From assembly GCF_003854895.1 (NCBI RefSeq), contig NZ_CP033966.1, positions 4,960,001-5,024,000 of the forward strand: a stretch of 64,000 bases of DNA. The letters are read 5' to 3'. Numbering within the stretch: the stretch's first letter is position 1; each line of letters opens with the position of its first letter. The stretch is from Pigmentiphaga sp. H8. Lineage in GTDB: Bacteria > Pseudomonadota > Gammaproteobacteria > Burkholderiales > Burkholderiaceae_B. Of the stretch, positions 57,088 through 64,000 are shown piece after piece. A program made the position numbers and the translations under genes. Under the pieces are notes generated by a model. It was not told the DNA's origin. It was given only the letters and a program-made list of their open reading frames with translations, and did no database searches.

Positions 57088-58056
57088 ATGAAGACACTGG
57101 CAACGCTGGCGATGCTCGCCCTGGCACTGCCCGGGCACGCGCCCGCCGCGGACAAATATCCATCCAGGCCCGTGCGGGTCATCGTGCCCTACGTCGCAGG
57201 CGGCGCCGCCGACATCACCACGCGGGTGGTCGCCCAGAAGCTCTCGGACCGCCTGGGCGCGACCTTCGTCGTCGAGAACAAGCCCGGCGCCAACGGCATG
57301 ATAGGCACGGACTTCGTCGCCAAGGCGAAGCCGGACGGCTACACCCTGCTGGCCGACGCCAGCGGGCCGCTGGTCGTCAACCCGTCCTTGTACGAGAAGG
57401 TGCCGTACGACCCGACGAAGGACCTCGTGCCCGTGAGCCAGTTGACCAGCTACCAGTATGCGCTGGTCGTGCCCGCGGCCTCGCCGCTGCGCAGCCTGGA
57501 CGATCTGATCCGGACGGCGCGGGCGCAGCCGGGCAAGCTCAGCTACGGCTCCGCCGGCATTGGTGCCGGCGGCCACCTGGCCGGCGAACTGCTGGCGCTG
57601 ATGAGCAAGACCGAACTCACCCACGTCCCCTACAAGGGCAACGCCCAGGCGCTGGCCGACATCCTGGGCGGACAGTTGTCCTTCACCTTCGACACCATAG
57701 TGACCGCCGTGCCACACGTCCACGCCGGCAAGCTGCGCGCGTTCGCGGTGTCCGGCCCGACCCGCTCGCCCGCGCTGCCCGACGTGCCCACCATGGAAGA
57801 GCTCGGCTACAAGGGCTTTCACATCACGCAGTTCCAGGGCATGCTTGCTCCCGCCGGCACCGATCCGGCCATCGTGAAGATCCTCAACGACGCGGTGGGC
57901 GCCGCCATGCGGGAACCCGACGTGGTCAAGCGCCTGGCCGACGAAGGCGGCTACGAGATCGTTGCCGGCTCCCCGGCGGATTTCGCCCGGCTGATCACGG
58001 CCGAACTCGACATGTACCGGCGTCTGATCCACGACGCGAACATCAGGATGCAATGA
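57088..58056 (+). CDS. Bug-type tripartite tricarboxylate transporter receptor
   Basis: 322-residue periplasmic receptor with a short signal peptide (LATLAMLALALPGHAPAAD). YPSRPVRVIVPYVAGGAADITTR is the mature start, quoted in part as RPVRVIVPYVAGGAADI, followed by VVENKPGANGMIG and KPDGYTLLAD. CAAGGAGGAAGAC gives a strong ribosome site. It is 27 bp after the dehydrogenase gene, and its stop overlaps the hydrolase start (ATGA). Third Bug gene in the window. Confidence 0.94.
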   Translation: MKTLATLAMLALALPGHAPAADKYPSRPVRVIVPYVAGGAADITTRVVAQKLSDRLGATFVVENKPGANGMIGTDFVAKAKPDGYTLLADASGPLVVNPSLYEKVPYDPTKDLVPVSQLTSYQYALVVPAASPLRSLDDLIRTARAQPGKLSYGSAGIGAGGHLAGELLALMSKTELTHVPYKGNAQALADILGGQLSFTFDTIVTAVPHVHAGKLRAFAVSGPTRSPALPDVPTMEELGYKGFHITQFQGMLAPAGTDPAIVKILNDAVGAAMREPDVVKRLADEGGYEIVAGSPADFARLITAELDMYRRLIHDANIRMQ

Positions 58057-58841
58057 ACATGACCACCATGATCGATGTCCTGGTCCAGGGCTACCCTGGA
58101 CGCGCTACCCATCACGGCGGCCTGGGCTGGAGCACGGTGACGCTGGTGCGCACGGGCGGCCGCAACATCCTCGTCGACGTCGGCGCCTTCGGCGCCCGCA
58201 AGCCCATCCTGAAGGCGCTTACCGAACGCGGCGTGCAGCCGGCCGACGTCACCGACGTGGTCCTGACCCATGCCCACTACGATCATGCGGTCAACTTCAC
58301 GCTGTTTCCGTGGGCCACCGTCTGGATCGGCGACGAGGAACTGAGCTGGGCCGCCGCGCAGCCGCCGGGTTTCAACCCCATTCCCGAGCTTTACGTGCGC
58401 GAGCTGTGCGCCTCGCCGCGCGTGCGGCGCGTGCGCGACGGCGAAACCTTCCTGCCCGGACTGCAGGCCATCGCGGCCCCCGGCCACACGCCCGGCCATC
58501 TCCTGTTCTACCTGACCGATACGGAAGAACCGGTGCTGTTCACCGGCGATGCGGCCAAGAACCGCGCCGAACTGCTCAGCATGAGCGTGGCGGACACCGA
58601 CGACGCGCGGGCCAGCGCCCGCAGCCTGGAAAAAATCTGGCAGCTCTGGAAACAGCGGCCCGGCACCTTGCTGGTCCCCGGCCATGACCTGAGCATGCGC
58701 CTGGACGCCGAAGGCCGCCCTGTCTATGTGGGCGAACGCGCCGCGGAAATCGGCGTCTGGTTCAGCGAAACGCTGCAACAGGCCAGGATCGACCTCTGCT
58801 GCGCACCCCGGCTCGATTTCTCTGAACTCGCGAACGACTGA
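58053..58841 (+). CDS. MBL-fold metallo-hydrolase
   Basis: 262-residue metallo-beta-lactamase-fold hydrolase with an intact metal site: LTHAHYDHAVNF near residue 70, APGHTPGHLLFY, FTGDAAKNRAEL and VPGHDLSM. No signal peptide, so cytoplasmic. It resembles lactonase- or thioesterase-like members, but the substrate is unknown. The ATG at 58053 overlaps the Bug stop; another ATG at 58059 is possible. It differs clearly from the variant enzyme at 23151. Confidence 0.9.
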   Translation: MNMTTMIDVLVQGYPGRATHHGGLGWSTVTLVRTGGRNILVDVGAFGARKPILKALTERGVQPADVTDVVLTHAHYDHAVNFTLFPWATVWIGDEELSWAAAQPPGFNPIPELYVRELCASPRVRRVRDGETFLPGLQAIAAPGHTPGHLLFYLTDTEEPVLFTGDAAKNRAELLSMSVADTDDARASARSLEKIWQLWKQRPGTLLVPGHDLSMRLDAEGRPVYVGERAAEIGVWFSETLQQARIDLCCAPRLDFSELAND

Positions 58842-58843
58842 CC

Positions 58844-59578
58844 ATGCCCATCACTCCCGACGTACGCGCCGCCTTCGCCCCCACCGGCGTGCTGCGCGCT
58901 TCCATCAACATCGGCAATCCCATTCTTGCCTCGCTGGATGCGGGCAGCGACACCCCGCGCGGCGTCTCGGTAGACCTGGCGCGGGAACTGGCGCGCCGGC
59001 TGGACCTCCCCATCGAACTGAAAGTCTTCAAGAGCGCCGGCGAATCCGTGCGCGCGGTCACCGACGAACAGGCCGACGTCGGCTTCTTCGCCATCGACCC
59101 CGAACGCGGCCAGGGCATAGGCTTCACCGCGCCCTACGTGATCATCGAGGGATGCTACCTGGTGCCTCACGATTCGCCGCTGCGCGACAACGACGAAGTC
59201 GACGCCGCCGGCACCACCGTCGTGGTCGGCCGAGGCAGCGCCTACGACCTGTTCCTGACCCGCGCGCTCCAGCATGCGACGCTGCTGCGTGCGCCCACCT
59301 CGCCATCGGTGGTCGAGGTCTTCGTGAAGGAAGGCGCCGACGTCGCCGCCGGCGTGCGCCAGCAGTTGGAGGCCGACATGGCGAACCGCGAAGGACTGCG
59401 CCTCCTGCCCGGACGCTTCATGGAAATACGCCAGGCCATGGGCCTGCCCAAGGGCCGCGGCGATGCGGCCGCCCGGGTGCTGCGGACCTACGTGGAAGAA
59501 GCCAAGGCCTCCGGCTTCGTGGCCCAGGCCCTGGAACGCCACCGGATCGAGGGCGTATCGGTGGCGCCGGCGGATTGA
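58844..59578 (+). CDS. solute-binding-fold protein (SBP family 3-like) without signal peptide
   Basis: 244-residue protein with the periplasmic amino-acid-receptor fold: TGVLRASINIGNPI, GVSVDLARELARRLDLPIEL, VGFFAIDPERGQGIGFTAPY and VVVGRGSAYDLFLTR match the family in order. Unlike true ABC receptors it lacks any signal peptide or lipobox: the fold begins within 15 residues of the start, two bases after the hydrolase stop. No ABC permease or ATPase is near. It may be a cytoplasmic binding protein or an enzyme built on this fold. Confidence 0.85.
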   Translation: MPITPDVRAAFAPTGVLRASINIGNPILASLDAGSDTPRGVSVDLARELARRLDLPIELKVFKSAGESVRAVTDEQADVGFFAIDPERGQGIGFTAPYVIIEGCYLVPHDSPLRDNDEVDAAGTTVVVGRGSAYDLFLTRALQHATLLRAPTSPSVVEVFVKEGADVAAGVRQQLEADMANREGLRLLPGRFMEIRQAMGLPKGRGDAAARVLRTYVEEAKASGFVAQALERHRIEGVSVAPAD

Positions 59579-59593
59579 CGGACAGGCTTCGCC

Positions 59594-61114
59594 CTAGACC
59601 GGATCATCCAACCCCAGCTGCACCTGCTCCGCCGCCCGCAGCACCGCCCGGGCCTTGGCCTCCGTTTCCGCCCATTCCTTCTCGGGCTCGGAATCGGCCA
59701 CCACGCCGGCGGCCGCCTGCGCATACAGCATGCCGTTCTTGATCACGCCGGTGCGGATGGCGATGGCCAAGTCCATCTCGCCGCCGTAGCTCAGGTAGCC
59801 CGCCGCCCCACCGTACACGCAGCGCCGCACCGGCTCCAGTTCGTCGATCAGTTCCAGCGCCCGCACCTTGGGCGCGCCGGACAGCGTGCCCGCCGGGAAG
59901 GTCGCGCGCAGCACGTCCATGGAGCTCATGCCCCGGCGCAACAGCCCGGTGACGTTCGACACCAGGTGCATGACGTGCGAATAGCGTTCGATCGCCAACT
60001 GGTCGGTCACCTGCACCGAGCCGATCTCGGCGATGCGGCCGACATCGTTGCGGGCCAGGTCGATCAGCATGACGTGCTCGGCGATTTCCTTGGGATCGGC
60101 GCGCAGTTCCTCGGCCAGCGCCAGGTCTTCCTCGGGCGTGCCGCCGCGGGGGCGGGTGCCGGCCAGGGGCCGGATCGTGACGCGGCTGCGGGTCTCGCCC
60201 TGTTCCTGCACCGCCTCCTGCCGCACCAGGATCTCGGGCGAGGAACCCACGACGTGGAAGTCGCCGAAGTTCCAGAAGTACATGTAGGGCGAGGGGTTGA
60301 GCGAACGCAGCGCCCGGTACAGCGACAGCGGCGAATCGCGGAAGGGTTTGGCGATGACCTGGCCCACCTGGACCTGCATCAGGTCGCCGGCGGCGATGTA
60401 TTCCTTGGCCTTGAGCACGGCCGCCAGGTAGTCCGGCTTCTGGAAGTCGCGGCGCGTCTCGGTGACCATGCTGGCCTGGCTGTACGGGATCTCGGCCGGG
60501 CGGCGCAGCTGCGTGCGCAAGTCCAGCAGGCGGGTGCGGGCGCGGGCATAGGCCTCGCGCTGGCCAGGGTCGGCGTAGACCATCAGGTAGAGCCGCCCGC
60601 TCAGGTTGTCGATGATGGCCAGTTCGTCGATCAACAGCAGCAGCAGATCGGGTACCGGATCGCCCATGCCGGCGGGATCGGGCTTGGTGCAGGGGCCCAG
60701 CCGGGGCTCGATGTGCCGGACCATGTCGTGGCCGAAGTAGCCGGCCAGGCCGCCCACGAAACGCGGCATGCCGGGGCGCAGCGCCACCTTGAAGCGTTTC
60801 TGGTACTCGGCGATGAAGGCCAGCGGGTCGCCCTCGTGGCGCTCGACCACCTGGTCGTCGGTCACCACCTCGACGTTGCGGCCGCGCGCCCGGATGAAGG
60901 TGCGCGCGGGCAGGCCGATGAAGGAATAGCGCCCGAAACGCTCGCCGCCCACCACGGACTCCAGCAGGCAGCTCATGGCGCCGCGCCGGGGCCCGCTCTG
61001 GGCCAGTTTCAGGTAGAGCCCAAGGGGGGTATCCAGATCGGCATAGGTCTCGGACACCAGCGGGATGCGGTTGTATCCCTGGGAGGCCAGGGCCTGGAAT
61101 TCGACTTCGGTCAT
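59594..61114 (-). CDS. trpE: anthranilate synthase component I
   Basis: 506-residue chorismate-using enzyme that makes anthranilate with ammonia from TrpG. LLESVVGGERFGRYSFIG contains the LLES motif of the tryptophan feedback site. GDLMQVQVGQVI, IRPLAGTRPRGG, LIDLARNDVGRI and TFPAGTLSGAPKVRALELI are the catalytic blocks. The ATG at 61114 was chosen over an in-frame upstream start because MTEVEFQALASQGYNRIPL matches the family. It is preceded by a Trp-rich leader ORF and hairpin. Its partner trpG is 13 kb away. Confidence 0.97.
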   Translation of the reverse strand: MTEVEFQALASQGYNRIPLVSETYADLDTPLGLYLKLAQSGPRRGAMSCLLESVVGGERFGRYSFIGLPARTFIRARGRNVEVVTDDQVVERHEGDPLAFIAEYQKRFKVALRPGMPRFVGGLAGYFGHDMVRHIEPRLGPCTKPDPAGMGDPVPDLLLLLIDELAIIDNLSGRLYLMVYADPGQREAYARARTRLLDLRTQLRRPAEIPYSQASMVTETRRDFQKPDYLAAVLKAKEYIAAGDLMQVQVGQVIAKPFRDSPLSLYRALRSLNPSPYMYFWNFGDFHVVGSSPEILVRQEAVQEQGETRSRVTIRPLAGTRPRGGTPEEDLALAEELRADPKEIAEHVMLIDLARNDVGRIAEIGSVQVTDQLAIERYSHVMHLVSNVTGLLRRGMSSMDVLRATFPAGTLSGAPKVRALELIDELEPVRRCVYGGAAGYLSYGGEMDLAIAIRTGVIKNGMLYAQAAAGVVADSEPEKEWAETEAKARAVLRAAEQVQLGLDDPV

Positions 61115-61240
61115 GCTTGCCTCGTATCGCGTGGAATGTTGCGGTTCCGCCGGAGACCTTGTCCGGAACGCACGAGCAGACATGCCCCGACGGTCCGGCA
61201 GGACTCGGGCGGGGAGATTCGTATCGGGTTTTTTGCTAGG

Positions 61241-61267
61241 GGCCGGTCAGCGCGCTGGCTGACGGCC
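61241..61267 (-). promoter_or_regulatory. attenuator-like hairpin before trpE
   Basis: On the minus strand GGCCGTCAGC pairs with GCTGACCGGCC through a short loop, with one bulged base, starting nine bases after the leader stop. The loop CCAGCGC can alternatively pair with GCGCTGG in the Trp-codon run, giving mutually exclusive structures as in attenuation. The expected T run is absent: the minus strand continues CCCTAGCAAAAAACCC. Termination may therefore be Rho-dependent, or control may be translational. Confidence 0.6.
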
Positions 61268-61275
61268 GGAGAGAA

Positions 61276-61353
61276 TCACCACCACCCGGCAGACGAACGC
61301 CACCAGCGCCACCAGGCGCGGGGTTGGGCGGACGACCGGATCATGGCAACCAT
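61276..61353 (-). CDS. trp leader peptide
   Basis: A 25-codon frame with six Trp codons in three pairs: it ends PRAWWRWWRSSAGWW. It starts 40 bp after the gph stop and is followed at once by the hairpin at 61241-61267, with trpE 162 bp on. Six Trp codons in 12 positions is far beyond chance, and the position is that of a trpE attenuation leader. The start may be the first Met (61353) or the fourth codon (61344); neither has a strong ribosome site. Confidence 0.85.
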   Translation of the reverse strand: MVAMIRSSAQPRAWWRWWRSSAGWW

Positions 61354-61393
61354 ATGTACGGGGAAAGACCCTGGGAGTATCTGGAGCAACGAA

Positions 61394-62104
61394 CTAGAAC
61401 GACGCCGGCGGAACCACCGTGGTCCGGGACAGGACCTGCGACTGGGAAATCCACAGCGCCGCGTCGACAAGCGTGGAAACTATACCATCGGACTCGATGG
61501 CATGCACATCCCGCCCCTCGTTGTAGCCGTAGGGCACGAGCAGCACGCGGCAGCCGGCCGCCTTGGCCGCCGACGCGTCGTTCATGGAGTCGCCCACCAC
61601 CACGGCCTCGGCCGGCGTGACGCCCAGCAGTTCGCAGGCGTGCAGCACGGGATCGGGATCCGGTTTCTTGCGGGCGACGCTGTCGCCGCTGACCACGGCG
61701 TCGAAATAGGCGCGCAGCCCGATCCGTTCCAGCAGCGGGCCGGTGAATTCGGCCGGCTTGTTGGTCACGACCGCGATGCGCAGGCCCTGCGCCTTCATGG
61801 CCTGCAAGCCCTCGAGCACGCCGTCGAAGATGCGGGCGGTCTCGCCGTTGACCTCCTGGTAGGCATCGCGGAAGACGTCCAGCGCCTCGGGGAAGCGTTC
61901 CTGCTCGGCGCGGCCGTCCAGGCTGCCCGACAGCGCGCGGTGCACCAGGTTCTCCATGCCCTTGCCGACGAAGGTGGCAATGACGTCCTCGCGCAGCGGC
62001 ACCAGGCCGAACTCGACCCGCATGATGTTCGCGGCGCGCGCCAGGTCGGGCACGGAATCCACCAGGGTCCCGTCGAGGTCGATCAGTACGGCGCGAAAAC
62101 TCAT
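61394..62104 (-). CDS. gph: phosphoglycolate phosphatase
   Basis: 236-residue HAD-family phosphatase. VLIDLDGTLVDSVPDL is motif I with the nucleophilic Asp, AVVTNKPAEFTGPLL motif II, and KPDPDPVLHACELLG plus VVVGDSMNDASAAKAAGC motifs III and IV. The start at 62104 matches the family; the longer frame is the shadow of rpe. It lies between rpe and trpE, the usual order in Burkholderiales. Gph removes 2-phosphoglycolate formed by DNA repair or oxygenation. Confidence 0.94.
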   Translation of the reverse strand: MSFRAVLIDLDGTLVDSVPDLARAANIMRVEFGLVPLREDVIATFVGKGMENLVHRALSGSLDGRAEQERFPEALDVFRDAYQEVNGETARIFDGVLEGLQAMKAQGLRIAVVTNKPAEFTGPLLERIGLRAYFDAVVSGDSVARKKPDPDPVLHACELLGVTPAEAVVVGDSMNDASAAKAAGCRVLLVPYGYNEGRDVHAIESDGIVSTLVDAALWISQSQVLSRTTVVPPASF

Positions 62105-62132
62105 GCTGGCTCCTTGCTTCCCGGGTTCGGGC

Positions 62133-62849
62133 TCAGGCGTAGGACGCGTCGCCCTTGGCGATCTGCGCACGCATTTCCTTGATGACGGCCGCGTAGTCGG
62201 GCTTGCCGAAGATCGCCGACCCGGCAACGAAGGTATCGGCGCCCGCCGCGCGGATGGCGGCGATGTTGTCGACTTTCACCCCGCCGTCGACCTCCAGCGC
62301 GATGGCGCGGCCGGTTTCCGCCTGCCAGCGGTCCAGCCGGGCGCGCGCCTGGCGCAGCTTGTCCAGCGTGGACGGCAGGAAGCTCTGGCCGCCGAAGCCG
62401 GGGTTGACCGACATCAGCAGCACGATGTCCAGCTTGTCCATCACGTAATCCATCCAGTCCAGGGGCGTGGCGGGATTGAACACCAGCCCGGCCTGACAGC
62501 CGTGGTCGCGGATCAGCGCCAGGGTGCGGTCGACGTGGCGCGAAGCCTCGGGATGGAAGGTGATGACGTCGGCGCCGGCCTTGGCGAACATGGGGATCAG
62601 CGCATCCACGGGCTCCACCATCAGGTGCACGTCGATGGGCACCTGCACGTGGGGGCGGATGGCCTCGCAGACCATGGGGCCGATGGTCAGGTTGGGCACG
62701 TAATGGTTGTCCATCACGTCGAAATGTATCCAATCCGCACCGGCGGCCACGACATTGCGCACCTCTTCCCCCAAGCGGGCGAAATCGGCGGATAGAATGC
62801 TGGGGGCGATACGCGTGGAAGCGGGCCCGGAAATGGTGAAGGCTGGCAT
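62133..62849 (-). CDS. rpe: ribulose-phosphate 3-epimerase
   Basis: 238-residue TIM-barrel enzyme of the pentose phosphate pathway. RIAPSILSADFARLGEEV opens the barrel. HFDVMDNHYVPNLTIGP, DVHLMVEPVDALI, MSVNPGFGGQSF and LEVDGGVKVDNI are diagnostic and supply the zinc ligands and catalytic Asp pair. It is 28 bp upstream of gph on the same strand and divergent from apaG. Confidence 0.97.
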   Translation of the reverse strand: MPAFTISGPASTRIAPSILSADFARLGEEVRNVVAAGADWIHFDVMDNHYVPNLTIGPMVCEAIRPHVQVPIDVHLMVEPVDALIPMFAKAGADVITFHPEASRHVDRTLALIRDHGCQAGLVFNPATPLDWMDYVMDKLDIVLLMSVNPGFGGQSFLPSTLDKLRQARARLDRWQAETGRAIALEVDGGVKVDNIAAIRAAGADTFVAGSAIFGKPDYAAVIKEMRAQIAKGDASYA

Positions 62850-62968
62850 AAGATATTCCGTTTACAGGAGCAAGCCGCGGGACATCCCAGCGGACGCCGA
62901 GCCCGCGGATGCCGGCCCGGCCGGATGCCTCCCATTGTAGAAGCTTGTCAGACCCCTATGGCGCACGC

Positions 62969-63343
62969 ATGAAATCTCATGAACTGACGGTTACCGTACA
63001 GCCCCGCTACCTGGCCGACCAATCCGATCCGGGCAAGCGGCAGTACGTCTTTGCGTACACCATCCGCATCACCAACAGCGGATCCGAACCCGCCCAGTTG
63101 ATCAGCCGTCACTGGATCATCACCGACGGCAACCAGCAGGAACAGGAAGTCCGGGGCCTGGGTGTCGTGGGCCAGCAGCCCTTGCTGCAGCCCGGAGAAA
63201 GCTTCGAATACACCAGCGGGTGCCCGCTCTCGACGCCGGTCGGCACCATGCGCGGCACCTACCACTGCGTCGGCGAGAACGGCATGCCCTTCGAGGTCGA
63301 CATCCCCGAATTCGTCCTGGCCATGCCCCGTACGCTGCACTGA
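62969..63343 (+). CDS. apaG: ApaG family protein
   Basis: 124-residue protein of the ApaG/DUF525 fold, an Fn3-like beta sandwich. VFAYTIRITNSGSEPAQLISRHWIITDG and VRGLGVVGQQPLLQPGESFEYTSG are the conserved blocks, quoted in part; MRGTYHCVGENGMPFEVDIPEF closes it. Mutants in enterobacteria affect cobalt resistance and magnesium efflux, and the biochemical role is unsettled. The ATG at 62969 was chosen over 62909 because the family begins at this point. Divergent from rpe. Confidence 0.95.
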   Translation: MKSHELTVTVQPRYLADQSDPGKRQYVFAYTIRITNSGSEPAQLISRHWIITDGNQQEQEVRGLGVVGQQPLLQPGESFEYTSGCPLSTPVGTMRGTYHCVGENGMPFEVDIPEFVLAMPRTLH

Positions 63344-63352
63344 TGAGCGCCC

Positions 63353-63556
63353 CTACTCCTCGCCGGCATCTGTCCCAGAACGCAACGGTGGGGACACAGG
63401 ATGCAGCGGATCCGGCTTTGCCGGTCCGCTCGCATCGCCCCCTGGGGGGCGCGCGGAGCGCGTAGGGGGGGGATTGACCCTACCTCGCATGGTCCACACC
63501 ACGATGAAGACGAGTATGGAAAGCGCCAGGAGCGCTTCCAGCAGGAGCAACCACAT
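63353..63556 (-). CDS. small membrane protein with repeat-encoded tail
   Basis: 67-residue hypothetical protein. Residues 2-22 form one membrane span (WLLLLEALLALSILVFIVVW). The rest is a proline/glycine-rich tail encoded largely by the dispersed repeat (63406-63472). GAAGGGACATT precedes the ATG at 63556, and an in-frame ATG at 63577 is less well placed. Its start codon is one base from that of mltA on the other strand. I cannot assign a function. The membrane span, with a fair ribosome site, argues that it is real. Confidence 0.6.
   Translation of the reverse strand: MWLLLLEALLALSILVFIVVWTMRGRVNPPPTRSARPPGGDASGPAKPDPLHPVSPPLRSGTDAGEE
63406..63472 (+). repeat. dispersed structured repeat, copy B
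   Basis: Plus-strand copy of the element at 1416-1481: hairpin core 63406-63429 (GCGGATCCGG, TTT region, CCGGTCCGC), six bases, then the C/G-rich arm 63436-63472. Core spacing and length are identical to copy A. It lies inside the 3' part of the 67-residue membrane protein gene and supplies its tail, between apaG and mltA. Confidence 0.8.
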
Positions 63557-63557
63557 A

Positions 63558-64000
63558 ATGTCCCTTCGCGAGTTCATTGCCAGAAACTGGCATTGCCGCC
63601 AATTTAACCGCTTCCCCCTGCCCGCGCTTGCCCTGGCCGCGGCCGTGGCCGGCTGCGCGCAGCCGGCCGGCACGGTGCAGCCCCAGCAGGACGCGGGCGC
63701 GGCGCCGTCCCAGCCCGCCGTGACCGCCCCGCCGGCCACGGCCGCGCCCGCGCCGGTACCCGACAGCGCCCGGCCGCTGCCCCCGCCGGTCCCCCGCCCG
63801 TCCAGCAAGCCGGCCTTGCAGAGCAGCAAGCACTTCGTGCGAGGATCCTGGCAGCAGTTGCCCGGCTGGCGGACCGATACGGTCGAGGCCATATGGCGGC
63901 CGTTCCTGGCCAACTGCCGGTCCATCATCCTGCGCACCGGCCGGCCGGTCTCGAATACCGCCCCGCCCATGGCCGATCCGTATGCCTGGCAGCAGGCGTG
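63558..64000 (+). CDS. mltA: membrane-bound lytic murein transglycosylase A, partial
   Basis: N-terminal 147 residues of an outer-membrane lipoprotein that cleaves peptidoglycan glycan strands. A signal peptide (FPLPALALAAAVAGC) ends in a lipobox with Cys at about residue 34. A long Ala/Pro-rich linker follows, and then the start of the MltA domain: FVRGSWQQLPGWRTDTVEAIW. The gene runs off the window. GGAG lies ten bases before the ATG. It is head to head with the small membrane protein gene. Confidence 0.88.
   Translation, partial: MSLREFIARNWHCRQFNRFPLPALALAAAVAGCAQPAGTVQPQQDAGAAPSQPAVTAPPATAAPAPVPDSARPLPPPVPRPSSKPALQSSKHFVRGSWQQLPGWRTDTVEAIWRPFLANCRSIILRTGRPVSNTAPPMADPYAWQQA

Noticed and set aside
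61225..61236. T run in CGGGTTTTTTGC next to the trpE leader hairpin as a terminator tail
   Set aside because: The T run is on the plus strand and precedes the hairpin there; on the trp transcript it reads as As, so it cannot be the tail of a trp attenuator.
63353..63970. 205-codon minus-strand frame opposite mltA
   Set aside because: Only its last 67 codons have a membrane span and ribosome site; the remainder is the shadow of the mltA signal peptide and linker.

Overview
The window is a GC-rich chromosomal segment from a betaproteobacterium of the Alcaligenaceae, most likely Bordetella or a close relative such as Achromobacter. The evidence is a fused murE-murF gene, three Bug-type periplasmic receptors, the 16S rRNA sequence, and the gene orders lpxC/ftsZ/.../mraZ and apaG-rpe-gph-trpE. 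I see no insertion sequence, phage gene or CRISPR array.

Layout. (1) 1-18977, minus strand: a complete division and cell wall (dcw) cluster in the order mraZ-rsmH-ftsL-ftsI-murE/murF-mraY-murD-ftsW-murG-murC-ddl-ftsQ-ftsA-ftsZ, then a peroxiredoxin and lpxC (cut by the window edge). Most junctions overlap or lie a few bases apart, so it reads as one long transcription unit. (2) 19385-25138, plus strand: a five-gene catabolic operon (thiolase, acyl-CoA ligase, Bug receptor, metallo-hydrolase, FAA hydrolase) with an inverted-repeat operator in front and a small PAS-LuxR regulator convergent at its end. (3) 25762-28050, minus strand: RNase P RNA, a DUF3025 gene and pyrC. (4) 28183-33758: a Tat-exported amidohydrolase, an M20 amidohydrolase, a DUF3047 lipoprotein, a histone-H1-like/SWIB protein and a PQQ-type sugar dehydrogenase. 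(5) 33893-39724, minus strand: a complete rrn operon (P1 promoter, boxA, 16S, tRNA-Ile, tRNA-Ala, 23S, 5S, terminator). (6) 39868-44060: enoyl-CoA hydratase, MobA-like nucleotidyltransferase, M61 peptidase and ung. (7) 44138-46594: trpC, trpD and trpG, minus strand. (8) 47039-59578: accessory genes (pirin, beta-helix-like protein, three LysR regulators, TauD-like dioxygenase, RraA-like protein, M20 hydrolase, two Bug receptors, a malate/lactate dehydrogenase family enzyme, metallo-hydrolase, solute-binding-fold protein). (9) 59594-64000: trpE, gph, rpe, apaG, a 67-residue membrane protein and mltA (cut by the edge).

Main points. Anthranilate synthase is split: trpE and trpG lie about 13 kb apart, separated by the accessory block. 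Each half has its own short leader ORF with tandem Trp codons: 46857-46907 before trpG, with a good promoter, and 61276-61353 before trpE, with six Trp codons. This points to two separately attenuated trp units. A structured dispersed repeat occurs twice (1416-1481 and 63406-63472), with a compensatory base-pair change in its core hairpin. A second kind of element, exactly 27 codons per unit and bounded by 14-bp direct repeats, sits between trpC and ung. The two catabolic regions pair Bug receptors with enzymes in combinations I cannot assign to a known pathway.
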